NCBI GenBank assembly: GCA_016763895.1
Contig: JAESSV010000260.1
Coordinates: 1-7,576 of the forward strand
Direction of reading: 5' to 3'
From: Magnetovibrio sp.
GTDB lineage: Bacteria; Pseudomonadota; Alphaproteobacteria; Rhodospirillales; Magnetovibrionaceae
DNA length: 7,576 bases
Each line of letters begins with the position of its first letter. Positions within the stretch are counted from its first letter, which is position 1. The notes beneath the pieces are model-generated. The model was not told the origin of the DNA, searched no databases, and was given only the letters and a program-made list of their open reading frames with translations. Shown piece after piece: positions 1 through 5,682 of the stretch. Position numbers and translations under genes: made by a program.

Positions 1-573
1 ATAGGTCCTGAGCCTAGACACTGTGAGAGTAAAAACTGAAGTATCGGTCAGACCAATAAATTCCAGTTGCCAGACGGCGGGCACGCCATTTGTATAATTT
101 TCGCCGTAGTCATAAAGCGGCAGATTTTCTAACGGAACATCCGCGATGGTCCACGCGACCGGACCCAGATGTATAATTTGCTGCGACGGCATATCCTCAT
201 GGAAGCACAGCATTTCATCTTGCGAACTGGCAAATGACATGTCGGTCAAATAGTCCAGATTAATTGAACCTGCCGCAAATTCGTAAGTTTTGACACCATC
301 ATGCCAAACTTCGATCTGCTTATCACTCAACGTAAGCTGATATGATTTCCCGTCGGACGAATGGAATGCCACCAACCGCGTCGCCGTGGCGGCGGCACCG
401 CCCGCATCCATTAATCCCGGCCGCATTACAAACCCGCCTTGCGGCAAAAACTGAACATTTCGGGCTTTTCGACAACCGGTACTAAAATATTTCAGCTCAA
501 ACCGTTCATGCAGCGAAGGGTCTAACTCGCCCGCCGTAAAAACCGCCTGCAGATGTCCTGGCAGCGCAGACAT
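1..573 (-). CDS. Tail tubular protein B-like (podoviral tail nozzle), N-terminal part
   Basis: The gene starts at 573 and runs off the window edge; 191 codons are visible without a stop. Its N-terminus carries the pattern usual for podoviral nozzle or tail-stabilisation proteins: VFTAGELDPSLHERFELKYF (residues 11-30), then an ARNV segment and LPQGGFVMRPGL (about residues 44-55). In T7-like phages this protein (gp12) forms the tip of the short tail tube below the gp11 adaptor ring. The start is well supported: its ATG overlaps the upstream TAA stop as TAATG, and a GAGGTG ribosome site lies 7 nt upstream (581-586). The preceding gene encodes the adaptor, which fits the canonical adaptor-nozzle order. 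Seen: motifs, start and context. Inferred: the exact family. The C-terminal beta-propeller and host-contact parts are outside the window. Confidence 0.85.
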   Translation of the reverse strand, partial: MSALPGHLQAVFTAGELDPSLHERFELKYFSTGCRKARNVQFLPQGGFVMRPGLMDAGGAAATATRLVAFHSSDGKSYQLTLSDKQIEVWHDGVKTYEFAAGSINLDYLTDMSFASSQDEMLCFHEDMPSQQIIHLGPVAWTIADVPLENLPLYDYGENYTNGVPAVWQLEFIGLTDTSVFTLTVSRLRTY

Positions 574-1235
574 TATTCGTCACCTCTTTGCCAGTCACCA
601 GAATTTCTACCACCGGTCCATGAGTTTGTTAGGGGGTTGTTGCTCCACTGGGCTTTTTTGGGCGGCGTGCCAAAACTGTCCTCATTAATCGCAACCCGCA
701 TGGCACCTCCGCGAAATCGCTCCTGTGGCGTGCCATAGGCCTCCGTGCGCCAAAGCTGCATCGAGCGGGTATCTGAAGCAAAGATCATCGCCAGACGTGA
801 AGCCAGTGCCAGAGTTGTTGCGGTCACAAACGTCGATGACCAGAGCAGGGGCGGTGGACTGTGTTTAAATATTCCCCATAATTGCTTTTCGTCAGCGTGC
901 AATTCATCTTCGATCAGCAGGTAATCTGTGAAATCATCATTGGCATTGCGGGGGTCCCGAATGACTTTCAACGGCGCGCCGCGCCGGGCATTCCAAAGCC
1001 GGTGAGAATATGAATAGCCGGTATTTAATGGCTCACCATTTGCATCCAATCTGGTAAGTTCTTTTAGAATTGTGCCGAAGGAAAACGGATGCATGCCGAA
1101 ATTAAAACCAACAATTTCCTGATATACCAGACCGATAGCAGAGCCACCGGGCGTTTCTTCCTCAAGTGTTTCCAACGGCGTATGACCTACGAGCGCGCAG
1201 GCTGCATTAATCACATCGAGGTCTGTTTTGATCAT
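573..1235 (-). CDS. Tail tubular protein A-like (head-tail adaptor / gatekeeper)
   Basis: A 220-residue protein with the general pattern of T7 gp11-type adaptors: an N-terminal helix with INAACALVG (residues 9-17), a second helix VYQEIVGFNFGMHPFSFG (about 38-54) matching the usual 'LR..pW.FA' segment, and a helical region LALASRLAMIFASD (142-155) before a hydrophilic Gly/Asn-rich tail. Such proteins form a ring of twelve subunits under the portal and connect it to the nozzle. I chose ATG at 1235 because family members begin a few residues before the first helix. A TTG at 1283 would add 16 residues but lacks a ribosome site. The length is normal for the family (about 190-230). Its stop overlaps the start of the nozzle gene (TAATG), implying coupling. 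The name rests on pattern and order, not on a database match. Confidence 0.83.
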   Translation of the reverse strand: MIKTDLDVINAACALVGHTPLETLEEETPGGSAIGLVYQEIVGFNFGMHPFSFGTILKELTRLDANGEPLNTGYSYSHRLWNARRGAPLKVIRDPRNANDDFTDYLLIEDELHADEKQLWGIFKHSPPPLLWSSTFVTATTLALASRLAMIFASDTRSMQLWRTEAYGTPQERFRGGAMRVAINEDSFGTPPKKAQWSNNPLTNSWTGGRNSGDWQRGDE

Positions 1236-1236
1236 C

Positions 1237-1274
1237 GGGATATTTCCAATTAGCCGGACAGGAATTGATATCCC
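1237..1274 (-). promoter_or_regulatory. Possible hairpin over the adaptor gene's ribosome binding region
   Basis: The transcript can pair GGGATAT (1274-1268) with ATATCCC (1243-1237) and TTCC (1264-1261) with GGAA (1247-1244). This leaves a 3-nt bulge (1267-1265) and a 13-nt loop. The GGAAA that would act as the weak ribosome site of the adaptor gene lies in the 3' arm, and the stem ends one base before its ATG. It may dampen translation, but the stem is short and bulged and could be chance. Confidence 0.35.
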
Positions 1275-1294
1275 GCCCGGCAATTTTGTGGCGG

Positions 1295-1570
1295 TTAGGC
1301 AACGTCCTGATCAGCAATGGTCACCACACCCGCTGCAACATTTAAGATCAGGTAATTGCGCATTTTTGGCGCGCCAGCCAAATCAAGTGACGTCATTAAA
1401 ATGTCGCCTTTTTTGACGTGGTGAGCTTTGTTGTTGAAATATCCACCGGTCTCGACTTCCGCCTGATCATCATTGCTGACATAGGTGTGCAATGCCCGCG
1501 TTGAGCCGGCGGTGTTATCGGGCGTTCCCATTGCGGAAACAGTTTTAAATCCTTCATGACGAAATGTCAT
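1295..1570 (-). CDS. Small phage structural-type protein next to the capsid gene (candidate decoration/accessory protein)
   Basis: A 91-residue protein of unknown function. It begins at ATG 1570, with GGAG at 1580-1583 nine bases upstream. A longer reading from TTG 1585 would start on top of that ribosome site and is less likely. The middle contains YVSNDDQAEVETGGYFNN followed by a basic stretch and KKGDILM (about residues 53-59), then a C-terminal beta-like segment YLILNVAAGVVTIAD. The arrangement 'a..GYF......l..GD.i' with a closing beta strand recurs in small proteins encoded beside phage capsid and tail genes. It would suit a small beta-rich domain, possibly a capsid cement or decoration protein. 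No signal peptide or membrane segment is seen. The location between capsid and adaptor supports a virion role, but the function is inference. Confidence 0.72.
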   Translation of the reverse strand: MTFRHEGFKTVSAMGTPDNTAGSTRALHTYVSNDDQAEVETGGYFNNKAHHVKKGDILMTSLDLAGAPKMRNYLILNVAAGVVTIADQDVA

Positions 1571-1594
1571 TTTTTCGATCTCCAATTGGTTTTA

Positions 1595-1620
1595 CCGCGC
1601 CCGGCGAATGCCAGGCGCGG
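1595..1620 (-). other. Strong intergenic RNA hairpin just after the capsid stop
   Basis: Eleven base pairs (1610-1620 with 1595-1605) close a 4-nt loop (ATTC in the transcript). The stem is almost entirely G-C with one G-U pair. It begins 9 bases after the capsid TAA (1630-1632). The bases after it in the transcript are TAAAACC, so there is no T-tract and it is not a standard intrinsic terminator; the plus-strand reading has none either. It could protect the 3' end of capsid mRNA, act as an RNA processing site, or partly attenuate transcription into the 91-residue gene. Confidence 0.6.
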
Positions 1621-1629
1621 TGTGAAATA

Positions 1630-2526
1630 TTAAACAATAGCAATTTCGCTATTGCTCGATGTACGGAAACGCTGAATGCCTTTGCCCAACTGCAGGTCTT
1701 TTGCCGCGCCCTTGGCTTGCATGTTGATTGTCCAGCAGTCTTCGTAATTGTCCCATTGCGGGATCACGCGAAGATCAGTGTGGGCAGCCCAACCCATGGC
1801 GGATTTATGCCAGATCAGCAGGTCCTGTTTATTGGCCGCCGGTACCTGATAAAAATCTTCCGTGTCTTCTTCAACCTGCAGGAACCAGTTTACACCGTTC
1901 CAGAAACGACTATCCGTCGCTTGCACAAATGGCATATCGCCAGCGCCAACATGTTCAGCGGAATTCACCACCTTGTTCGCTAAAAACTGGTTCCATTGCA
2001 GGCTTGGCAGACCACAATAAACTTGCCCATCCCATTGCACTTTATCATCCTGCAGGGCAGCACAAAGTCGCATTGCCTGCGCCGCACCAAATGCATTAGC
2101 GGAAAAATCGAGACTGCCATCCACGTTACCGGCACCTTTTATCCCGTCGACGGCGGTATGGGCAACGTCATAAATTTCAATGTCTGTGGAACGTCCAAGC
2201 GCATTAGCGCCCGCAGTGTAGATAATTTCGCGTTCGTTTACACTCAAACGGTCAAGGTCAAATTCTTCCACCGTGTCAAACGATACCCATGTTTGTAACG
2301 CGACTTCAAATTTCTTCCGGGCGGAATTCCCCGGGATATTGCGTTCACCGCGTTTCTTCTTTTTGGCCACAGATTTGCCGGCCAAATAAAACACGGCTTT
2401 TTCCGCGCCATTAAATCGGGTTGCCCCGGTGACAGTCGGGCGCAGCCGATTGCCCTTGGTTTGATAGATATGCATGGCCCGGTTCGCATATTGTGTCGCG
2501 AACCAATTGGGTGCTTGAACAGACAT
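1630..2526 (-). CDS. Major capsid protein
   Basis: A 298-residue protein resembling the group of podoviral major capsid proteins annotated simply as 'phage capsid protein'; an HK97-type fold is expected for this role but cannot be shown here. Visible marks include AEKAVFYLAG (41-50), a lysine/arginine-rich loop KKKKRGER (55-62), and a segment with VALQTWVSFDTVEEFDLDRL (75-94). ALGRSTDIEIYD (109-120) then follows, with the 'alGR..D..i' pattern common in these proteins. Hundreds of copies would form the icosahedral shell. The start at 2526 has a clear GGAGAA ribosome site (2533-2538). The gene follows the scaffold after a 211-bp leader with a terminator, duplicated motif and hairpin over the ribosome site, and is followed by another hairpin. 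That suggests expression separate from the upstream operon. The call rests on size, pattern and position after the scaffold. Confidence 0.85.
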   Translation of the reverse strand: MSVQAPNWFATQYANRAMHIYQTKGNRLRPTVTGATRFNGAEKAVFYLAGKSVAKKKKRGERNIPGNSARKKFEVALQTWVSFDTVEEFDLDRLSVNEREIIYTAGANALGRSTDIEIYDVAHTAVDGIKGAGNVDGSLDFSANAFGAAQAMRLCAALQDDKVQWDGQVYCGLPSLQWNQFLANKVVNSAEHVGAGDMPFVQATDSRFWNGVNWFLQVEEDTEDFYQVPAANKQDLLIWHKSAMGWAAHTDLRVIPQWDNYEDCWTINMQAKGAAKDLQLGKGIQRFRTSSNSEIAIV

Positions 2527-2532
2527 AATGTT

Positions 2533-2571
2533 TTCTCCAGATATTGATTTTTCAGGTTACGGTCTGGAGAA
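2533..2571 (-). promoter_or_regulatory. Hairpin sequestering the capsid gene's Shine-Dalgarno sequence
   Basis: A perfect 9-bp inverted repeat: TTCTCCAGA (2571-2563 in the transcript) pairs with TCTGGAGAA (2541-2533), with a 21-nt loop. The capsid ribosome site GGAGAA lies wholly in the 3' arm, 6 bases before the ATG at 2526. When folded it would hide the site. Possible roles are translational control of capsid synthesis or 5' mRNA protection. The pairing is seen directly; the function is inferred. Confidence 0.55.
2553..2566 (-). repeat. Second copy of the ACCGTAAC element in the capsid leader
   Basis: The transcript reads CAGACCGTAACCTG here. It shares nine consecutive bases (GACCGTAAC) with the palindromic copy at 2622-2640, 73 bp upstream, and both copies are flanked by CAG and CTG. 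This copy lies mostly in the loop of the hairpin over the ribosome site, with its first bases in the 5' arm. I saw no further copy of GACCGTAAC elsewhere in the window. Confidence 0.4.
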
Positions 2572-2621
2572 GGCCGCGCGGTCAAAAGGGCAGGCTTACC
2601 TGGAAGGGCCTTTCAACAACG

Positions 2622-2640
2622 CAGGTCCGTTACGGTCCTG
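2622..2640 (-). repeat. 19-bp imperfect palindrome, first copy of the ACCGTAAC element
   Basis: The transcript reads CAGGACCGTAACGGACCTG. The arms CAGG/CCTG and CCG/CGG pair around a central TAA, with one A-A mismatch. It lies about 100 bp upstream of the capsid start and about 40 bp past the terminator. It could be a DNA operator, part of a promoter, or a small RNA stem-loop. Nothing in the sequence decides between these. Confidence 0.4.
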
Positions 2641-2680
2641 TGCCACCAAGGCTAATTCTGTTTGCGTGGGGTCAACCAAC

Positions 2681-2716
2681 AAAAAACCGCCGATAGGGGT
2701 TACCAATCGGCGGGTT
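2681..2716 (-). terminator. Rho-independent terminator after the scaffold gene
   Basis: In the transcript CCGCCGAT (2713-2706) pairs perfectly with ATCGGCGG (2694-2687) around an 11-nt loop. Extra A-T pairs are possible below one mismatch. Six T residues (2686-2681) follow at once, giving the classic stem plus U-tract. It begins about 22 bases after the scaffold stop (2738-2740) and precedes the capsid leader. It should end or reduce transcription from the terminase-scaffold operon before the capsid gene. Confidence 0.82.
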
Positions 2717-2737
2717 AATTCGGGACCGGGTAATTAT

Positions 2738-3562
2738 TTACGACAATCGCGCGTAAGCTTCATCATATTGCTTACGCAGGGCCGGGTCATAGCGCTGTTT
2801 CATGTCCGGATGATTTTCGTTTGTCGGGTCAATACGAGGATCAGTATCGAGTTTTGTCAAATCCTCTTTGCTAAGCGCGCCACTGATATTGGCTTCGCCA
2901 GATACCCGAATGCCTGAATCTGACAATCTCCCCGACAGCGCCTTTAACAGCGCATTGCCACCGGCAGTATCACCCAATGTCATCATGGCGGCTTTCGCAG
3001 GAAGTTCCAGATTTTCAGGTATTCCCTGCAATTGGCCGAAAATACCTTCAGCAAAGGCTTGATTGTTTTCTAGTTCGGTGCTTGCGACTGCATCATCTAA
3101 TCCATAGCCGTCACGATAGGCCTTGATTTCGCCAGCGCCATCATATGGCTCCAGCAATTGTCCACCATCGAGCATTTTCTCAGCCACACCATTTACAAAG
3201 GGCGCGAACATGGCGTCAGGCATTCCCAATTTGTGCGCCACATCACGCAACATATTCACAGTCTTGCCATCCCCATCAAAATAAGAGGCAACTTTTTCAC
3301 CTGCTTCAAAATTGTAGCCGGCTGCCTCTTTGGGAGCTGAAGGCGCTTGCGCAAGTTTATCCCGCAAACCGGTGGCGCGGGTTTCCGACTGTTGAAACTC
3401 GCCAAAGACATTGGCCAATGTTTCCTCAGCGGTACCGCCACGCATTGTATCGGGAAAACCATCTGGTACTGCGAACTCACCGCCGCCGTCACCAGTTCCC
3501 AATCCTGCAGGCGCAAATGCAATTCCGCTCACTAAGAGCCTATGCCAAAGTGCGTTATTCAT
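2738..3562 (-). CDS. Scaffolding (capsid assembly) protein
   Basis: A 274-residue, largely hydrophilic protein between the portal block and the capsid gene, the standard place for a podoviral scaffold. Visible regions are a Gly-rich segment LGTGDGGG (about 21-28) and a 'T.EETL.NVF.EFQQSET' helix (about 44-60). An Ala/Pro linker leads to YNFEAGEKVASYF (about 82-94), then a helical middle resembling the 'A...Gmp...f.pfvn.v' segment of related scaffolds. The C-terminus is charged, ending RKQYDEAYARLS, and such tails in scaffolds bind the capsid protein. It would direct procapsid assembly and leave before or during DNA packaging. The ATG at 3562 overlaps the upstream stop (ATGA) and has a strong AGGAAGGG ribosome site (3570-3577). 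A terminator follows. N-terminal hydrophobicity (WHRLLVSGIAFAPAG) resembles a weak signal peptide but is unlikely to be one in this context. Confidence 0.78.
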   Translation of the reverse strand: MNNALWHRLLVSGIAFAPAGLGTGDGGGEFAVPDGFPDTMRGGTAEETLANVFGEFQQSETRATGLRDKLAQAPSAPKEAAGYNFEAGEKVASYFDGDGKTVNMLRDVAHKLGMPDAMFAPFVNGVAEKMLDGGQLLEPYDGAGEIKAYRDGYGLDDAVASTELENNQAFAEGIFGQLQGIPENLELPAKAAMMTLGDTAGGNALLKALSGRLSDSGIRVSGEANISGALSKEDLTKLDTDPRIDPTNENHPDMKQRYDPALRKQYDEAYARLS

Positions 3563-3927
3563 ATCGTATCCCTTCCTTTGATTTTTTCGCCGCGCCCTAG
3601 CGCGATCATCAATGCAATTGTTTGTGCCACTGAATTTTGCCCCTCCCGAAATGCGCCAAACTGCGCAACCGACAGGGGATCAACACCCAATGACGTGAAA
3701 TATACTGTTCGGCGCAACGTCGCATCGAACAAAGCGTCAATTGCTTTTTCTCCGGCAGAGGTTTTGGCAAAGTCAGACCAGGCACTGGCAATTGCTTTGC
3801 GGTCTTCTTCGCTGCGTTCCTGATCCAGCTTGACCTTTTCTTTGATGTCGCCATCGAACTGATCAAACCAATCCCAACCAGCCTGTGCGGCACCAGAGAC
3901 AATTTTTTCAAAATCATTAGCGTTCAT
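3559..3927 (-). CDS. Small phage protein between portal and scaffold, Bbp19-like
   Basis: A 122-residue acidic protein. Residues about 50-105 (SDFAKTSAGEKAIDALFDAT, then a short linker, then FREGQNSVAQTIALMIALG) follow the layout of small proteins found near the portal of many podoviruses. These have the form 'F.tp.G..vL..L......F..GRR.v...I', for example the Bbp19 family of Bordetella phages. The role of that family is unclear to me; a head or assembly accessory is plausible. The start overlaps the portal stop (ATGA at 3927-3924), with GGAG at 3938-3941 inside the portal's last codons, and the stop overlaps the scaffold start in the same way. Double coupling suggests it is made in proportion to its neighbours. 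The family link is tentative. Confidence 0.7.
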   Translation of the reverse strand: MNANDFEKIVSGAAQAGWDWFDQFDGDIKEKVKLDQERSEEDRKAIASAWSDFAKTSAGEKAIDALFDATLRRTVYFTSLGVDPLSVAQFGAFREGQNSVAQTIALMIALGRGEKIKGRDTI

Positions 3928-5477
3928 ACCGCAAGGTCTCCTTCGGGCGCGCCAGCTTGCGCCATTGCCATCGCCAATTCCTGTTTCTGCTGTTCCTGAG
4001 CTTTCTGAGTACGCTCCTCTGTAGTAAATATATATTTAGCCGGCACACCCATGGATTTACCCATATCGGCAAGCAATTCATCAATTTTTGCTACTGTTTC
4101 TGTACGGCCCGGCTGTTGCAATTGTGCATATGTTGCGAGGAGCATTTGCAACCAGTTGATAATTTTCTCAACGCGCTGCGCTTCGCGCGCCATCGCAATC
4201 GGGCTTTCAACCTGAACAGAAACAATCAACTGATCAATCGTCAGGTCCGTATCAATCAATCCACGTTCATAGTCGATTTCCAGCTTGTGTTTAATCGCTG
4301 GCATAACGATTTCCCGCACCAAACGGCCATAGGCACCAATATGATCGGACGCCAAACGCTTTACCCGCTCCAGTATCTCTGTTGCTGAACGAACGCTGGC
4401 ACCATCAGGCGGAAGGCTTTGATCCATCATTGTCGCCTTGATACCCATCTGCAGTTTGTCGATAACAATGCCGGAAAGGTCCAGTCGAGGATCTGGAAAA
4501 CGGCTGACTGAAGGCCCTGACGGGCCGCCGTTTCTTGACACTTTCCAAAATGCTCCGGGTTCAAGTGCAGCCAGATCAGGGTTAAACACCCCGTCATCAA
4601 CCACAGTGTAAATCCCAAGCATGGCGATAGCTGCTGCCTGCAGTTGCAGACGTTGGGCCGTGTTGGTGGTTTTGATAGTTGGCATAGCCAGATTGATCAC
4701 ACCCCGGCCATAGGTTTCCCCCGGCACCCGGAAATATCGCGGCGTTAGCCAGGGGCAGGTACGCGTCGACCGTGTATGGATAATCTGCTTTTGATCTTTA
4801 ACCCAAACATAGTGCATCCATCTGCGTTGCTTGGTGTCCCAGATTGTGTCGAGAAACACCACAAGATCATCTTCCGGTTTTTCGGAAATGAGTTTTTTCA
4901 AATCAGTGTTAAACTTACCATCGGGATAGGTTTCCGCCAGAACGCGGTATGACATTTTTCGGGTCCAGTATATCCCCGATATCCTGTTACGCGGCCCGCT
5001 TTCCAAATAAAGCTCGTCAATGGGCACGTTAATCGGGTCCCAAAGCCGTTCACTATCACCGGGAATTGGCGGCAGCATCAGGATTGCACCTGTTCCAGCC
5101 GATAACTCCAACGCCATTTCGTGGAATGCCATATCCCAGTCGCCATTTTCAAAACCGGCTTGCACAACCTCCGTAATATCTTGAAGTTGTTTGTCGAGAG
5201 CATCCCTTGTGGCTTGGTCTTTAACCAACGGCCCGGGCTTTAAAGTGAAATTTTGTTGACCCGCAGGCCATAGGTCCTGCTGCACTTTTCCGGCAAATCG
5301 AAAGGCGGCGTCCATTGCCGTATGGTCAAACGCCTGATCAACCCGCTTTTCGCCTTTATCAATTGCCGATTTACGAAAAGGAATCGCATACATGAATGCC
5401 TCTTCGCGAATTGGCGAAAATGCATCATATTCCTTTTTTGCAGCAGCCCGCCGCGCTGTCAGGTCACTGGTTTTCAA
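3924..5477 (-). CDS. Portal protein (podoviral head-tail connector)
   Basis: A 517-residue protein of the usual size for T7 gp8-like connectors. The N-terminal part has the helix-rich REEAFMYAIPFRKS (24-37) and the 'fDhTAmdAa..fA..v..dLwPag..nF.L' region (50-79). Then come GTGAILMLPP (128-137), VPIDELYLESG (151-161) and YGRGVINLAMPTIKTTN (256-272). The wing/stem segment LPPDGASVRSATEILERVKR (355-374) and a long helix to about 400 follow. The C-terminus is a Gln/Ala/Glu-rich helix. Twelve copies would form the ring at one vertex, serving as assembly initiator, DNA channel and terminase dock. The only start keeping the conserved N-terminus is TTG at 5477; upstream in frame there is a stop and no ATG, and the next ATG (5393) would remove the first helix. 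No good ribosome site precedes the TTG. Its stop overlaps the next start (ATGA). Confidence 0.92.
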   Translation of the reverse strand: MKTSDLTARRAAAKKEYDAFSPIREEAFMYAIPFRKSAIDKGEKRVDQAFDHTAMDAAFRFAGKVQQDLWPAGQQNFTLKPGPLVKDQATRDALDKQLQDITEVVQAGFENGDWDMAFHEMALELSAGTGAILMLPPIPGDSERLWDPINVPIDELYLESGPRNRISGIYWTRKMSYRVLAETYPDGKFNTDLKKLISEKPEDDLVVFLDTIWDTKQRRWMHYVWVKDQKQIIHTRSTRTCPWLTPRYFRVPGETYGRGVINLAMPTIKTTNTAQRLQLQAAAIAMLGIYTVVDDGVFNPDLAALEPGAFWKVSRNGGPSGPSVSRFPDPRLDLSGIVIDKLQMGIKATMMDQSLPPDGASVRSATEILERVKRLASDHIGAYGRLVREIVMPAIKHKLEIDYERGLIDTDLTIDQLIVSVQVESPIAMAREAQRVEKIINWLQMLLATYAQLQQPGRTETVAKIDELLADMGKSMGVPAKYIFTTEERTQKAQEQQKQELAMAMAQAGAPEGDLAV

Positions 5478-5481
5478 TGCA

Positions 5482-5682
5482 TCAACCCAGTGTTTCCGGT
5501 GAACCGCCGATATTTAAATGTTTTAACATTCGATTTCCGGTAATCCGTTTGCCGCCACCCGTACTGGCCGCCTGATCAGCCTGCGCCTTTTGCGAAGTTA
5601 GTCTGGAAAGTTGCTCACGCTGTCTTTTCAAAGCGCTTTGTTTTGCGAGTTTGGAACCATCGCCTCCCATTAAACTTTCCAT
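5482..5682 (-). CDS. Small basic phage protein preceding the portal gene
   Basis: A 66-residue protein with a charged, probably helical first half (KLAKQSALKRQREQLSRLTS) and an ASTGGGKRITGNRMLKHL segment ending in GGSPETLG. That ending resembles a class of small proteins found just before portal genes in many podoviruses, with a C-terminal 'r..asTilTg..gl.....ktLLG' pattern. I know no firm function. I chose ATG 5682 because AGGGGA (5692-5697) lies at a workable distance; ATG 5670, whose A overlaps the upstream TAA (TAATG), is a real alternative giving 62 residues. The frame stays open further upstream to 5868, but that part lies inside the preceding gene and looks non-coding. The stop is only 4 bases from the portal's TTG start. 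Confidence 0.65.
   Translation of the reverse strand: MESLMGGDGSKLAKQSALKRQREQLSRLTSQKAQADQAASTGGGKRITGNRMLKHLNIGGSPETLG

Noticed and set aside
1236..1283. TTG start at 1283 for the adaptor gene
   Set aside because: It would add 16 residues not typical of the family and has no ribosome site; ATG 1235 places the start just before the first conserved helix.
1582..1589. CCAATTGG palindrome near the start of the 91-residue gene
   Set aside because: It is a short 8-bp palindrome that overlaps the ribosome site, and a similar stretch occurs inside the capsid coding sequence, so chance is the simpler explanation.
2244..2585. A 113-codon minus-strand frame overlapping the capsid start
   Set aside because: It is an out-of-frame shadow of the capsid coding sequence with an unlikely basic, Cys/Arg-rich composition and no ribosome site of its own.
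2650..2675. Sigma-70-like promoter from TTGACC (minus strand)
   Set aside because: No acceptable -10 hexamer occurs at 16-18 bp; the best partner (TAGCCT) is at 15 bp and matches only weakly.
3520..3562. Possible signal peptide at the scaffold N-terminus
   Set aside because: The hydrophobic stretch is short and broken, and export makes no sense for a scaffold in this gene order.
1564..3823. Several plus-strand open frames of 90-150 codons opposite the capsid, scaffold and following genes
   Set aside because: They lie opposite well-supported minus-strand genes, have Cys/His/Pro-rich unlikely compositions, and lack recognisable domains or consistent ribosome sites.
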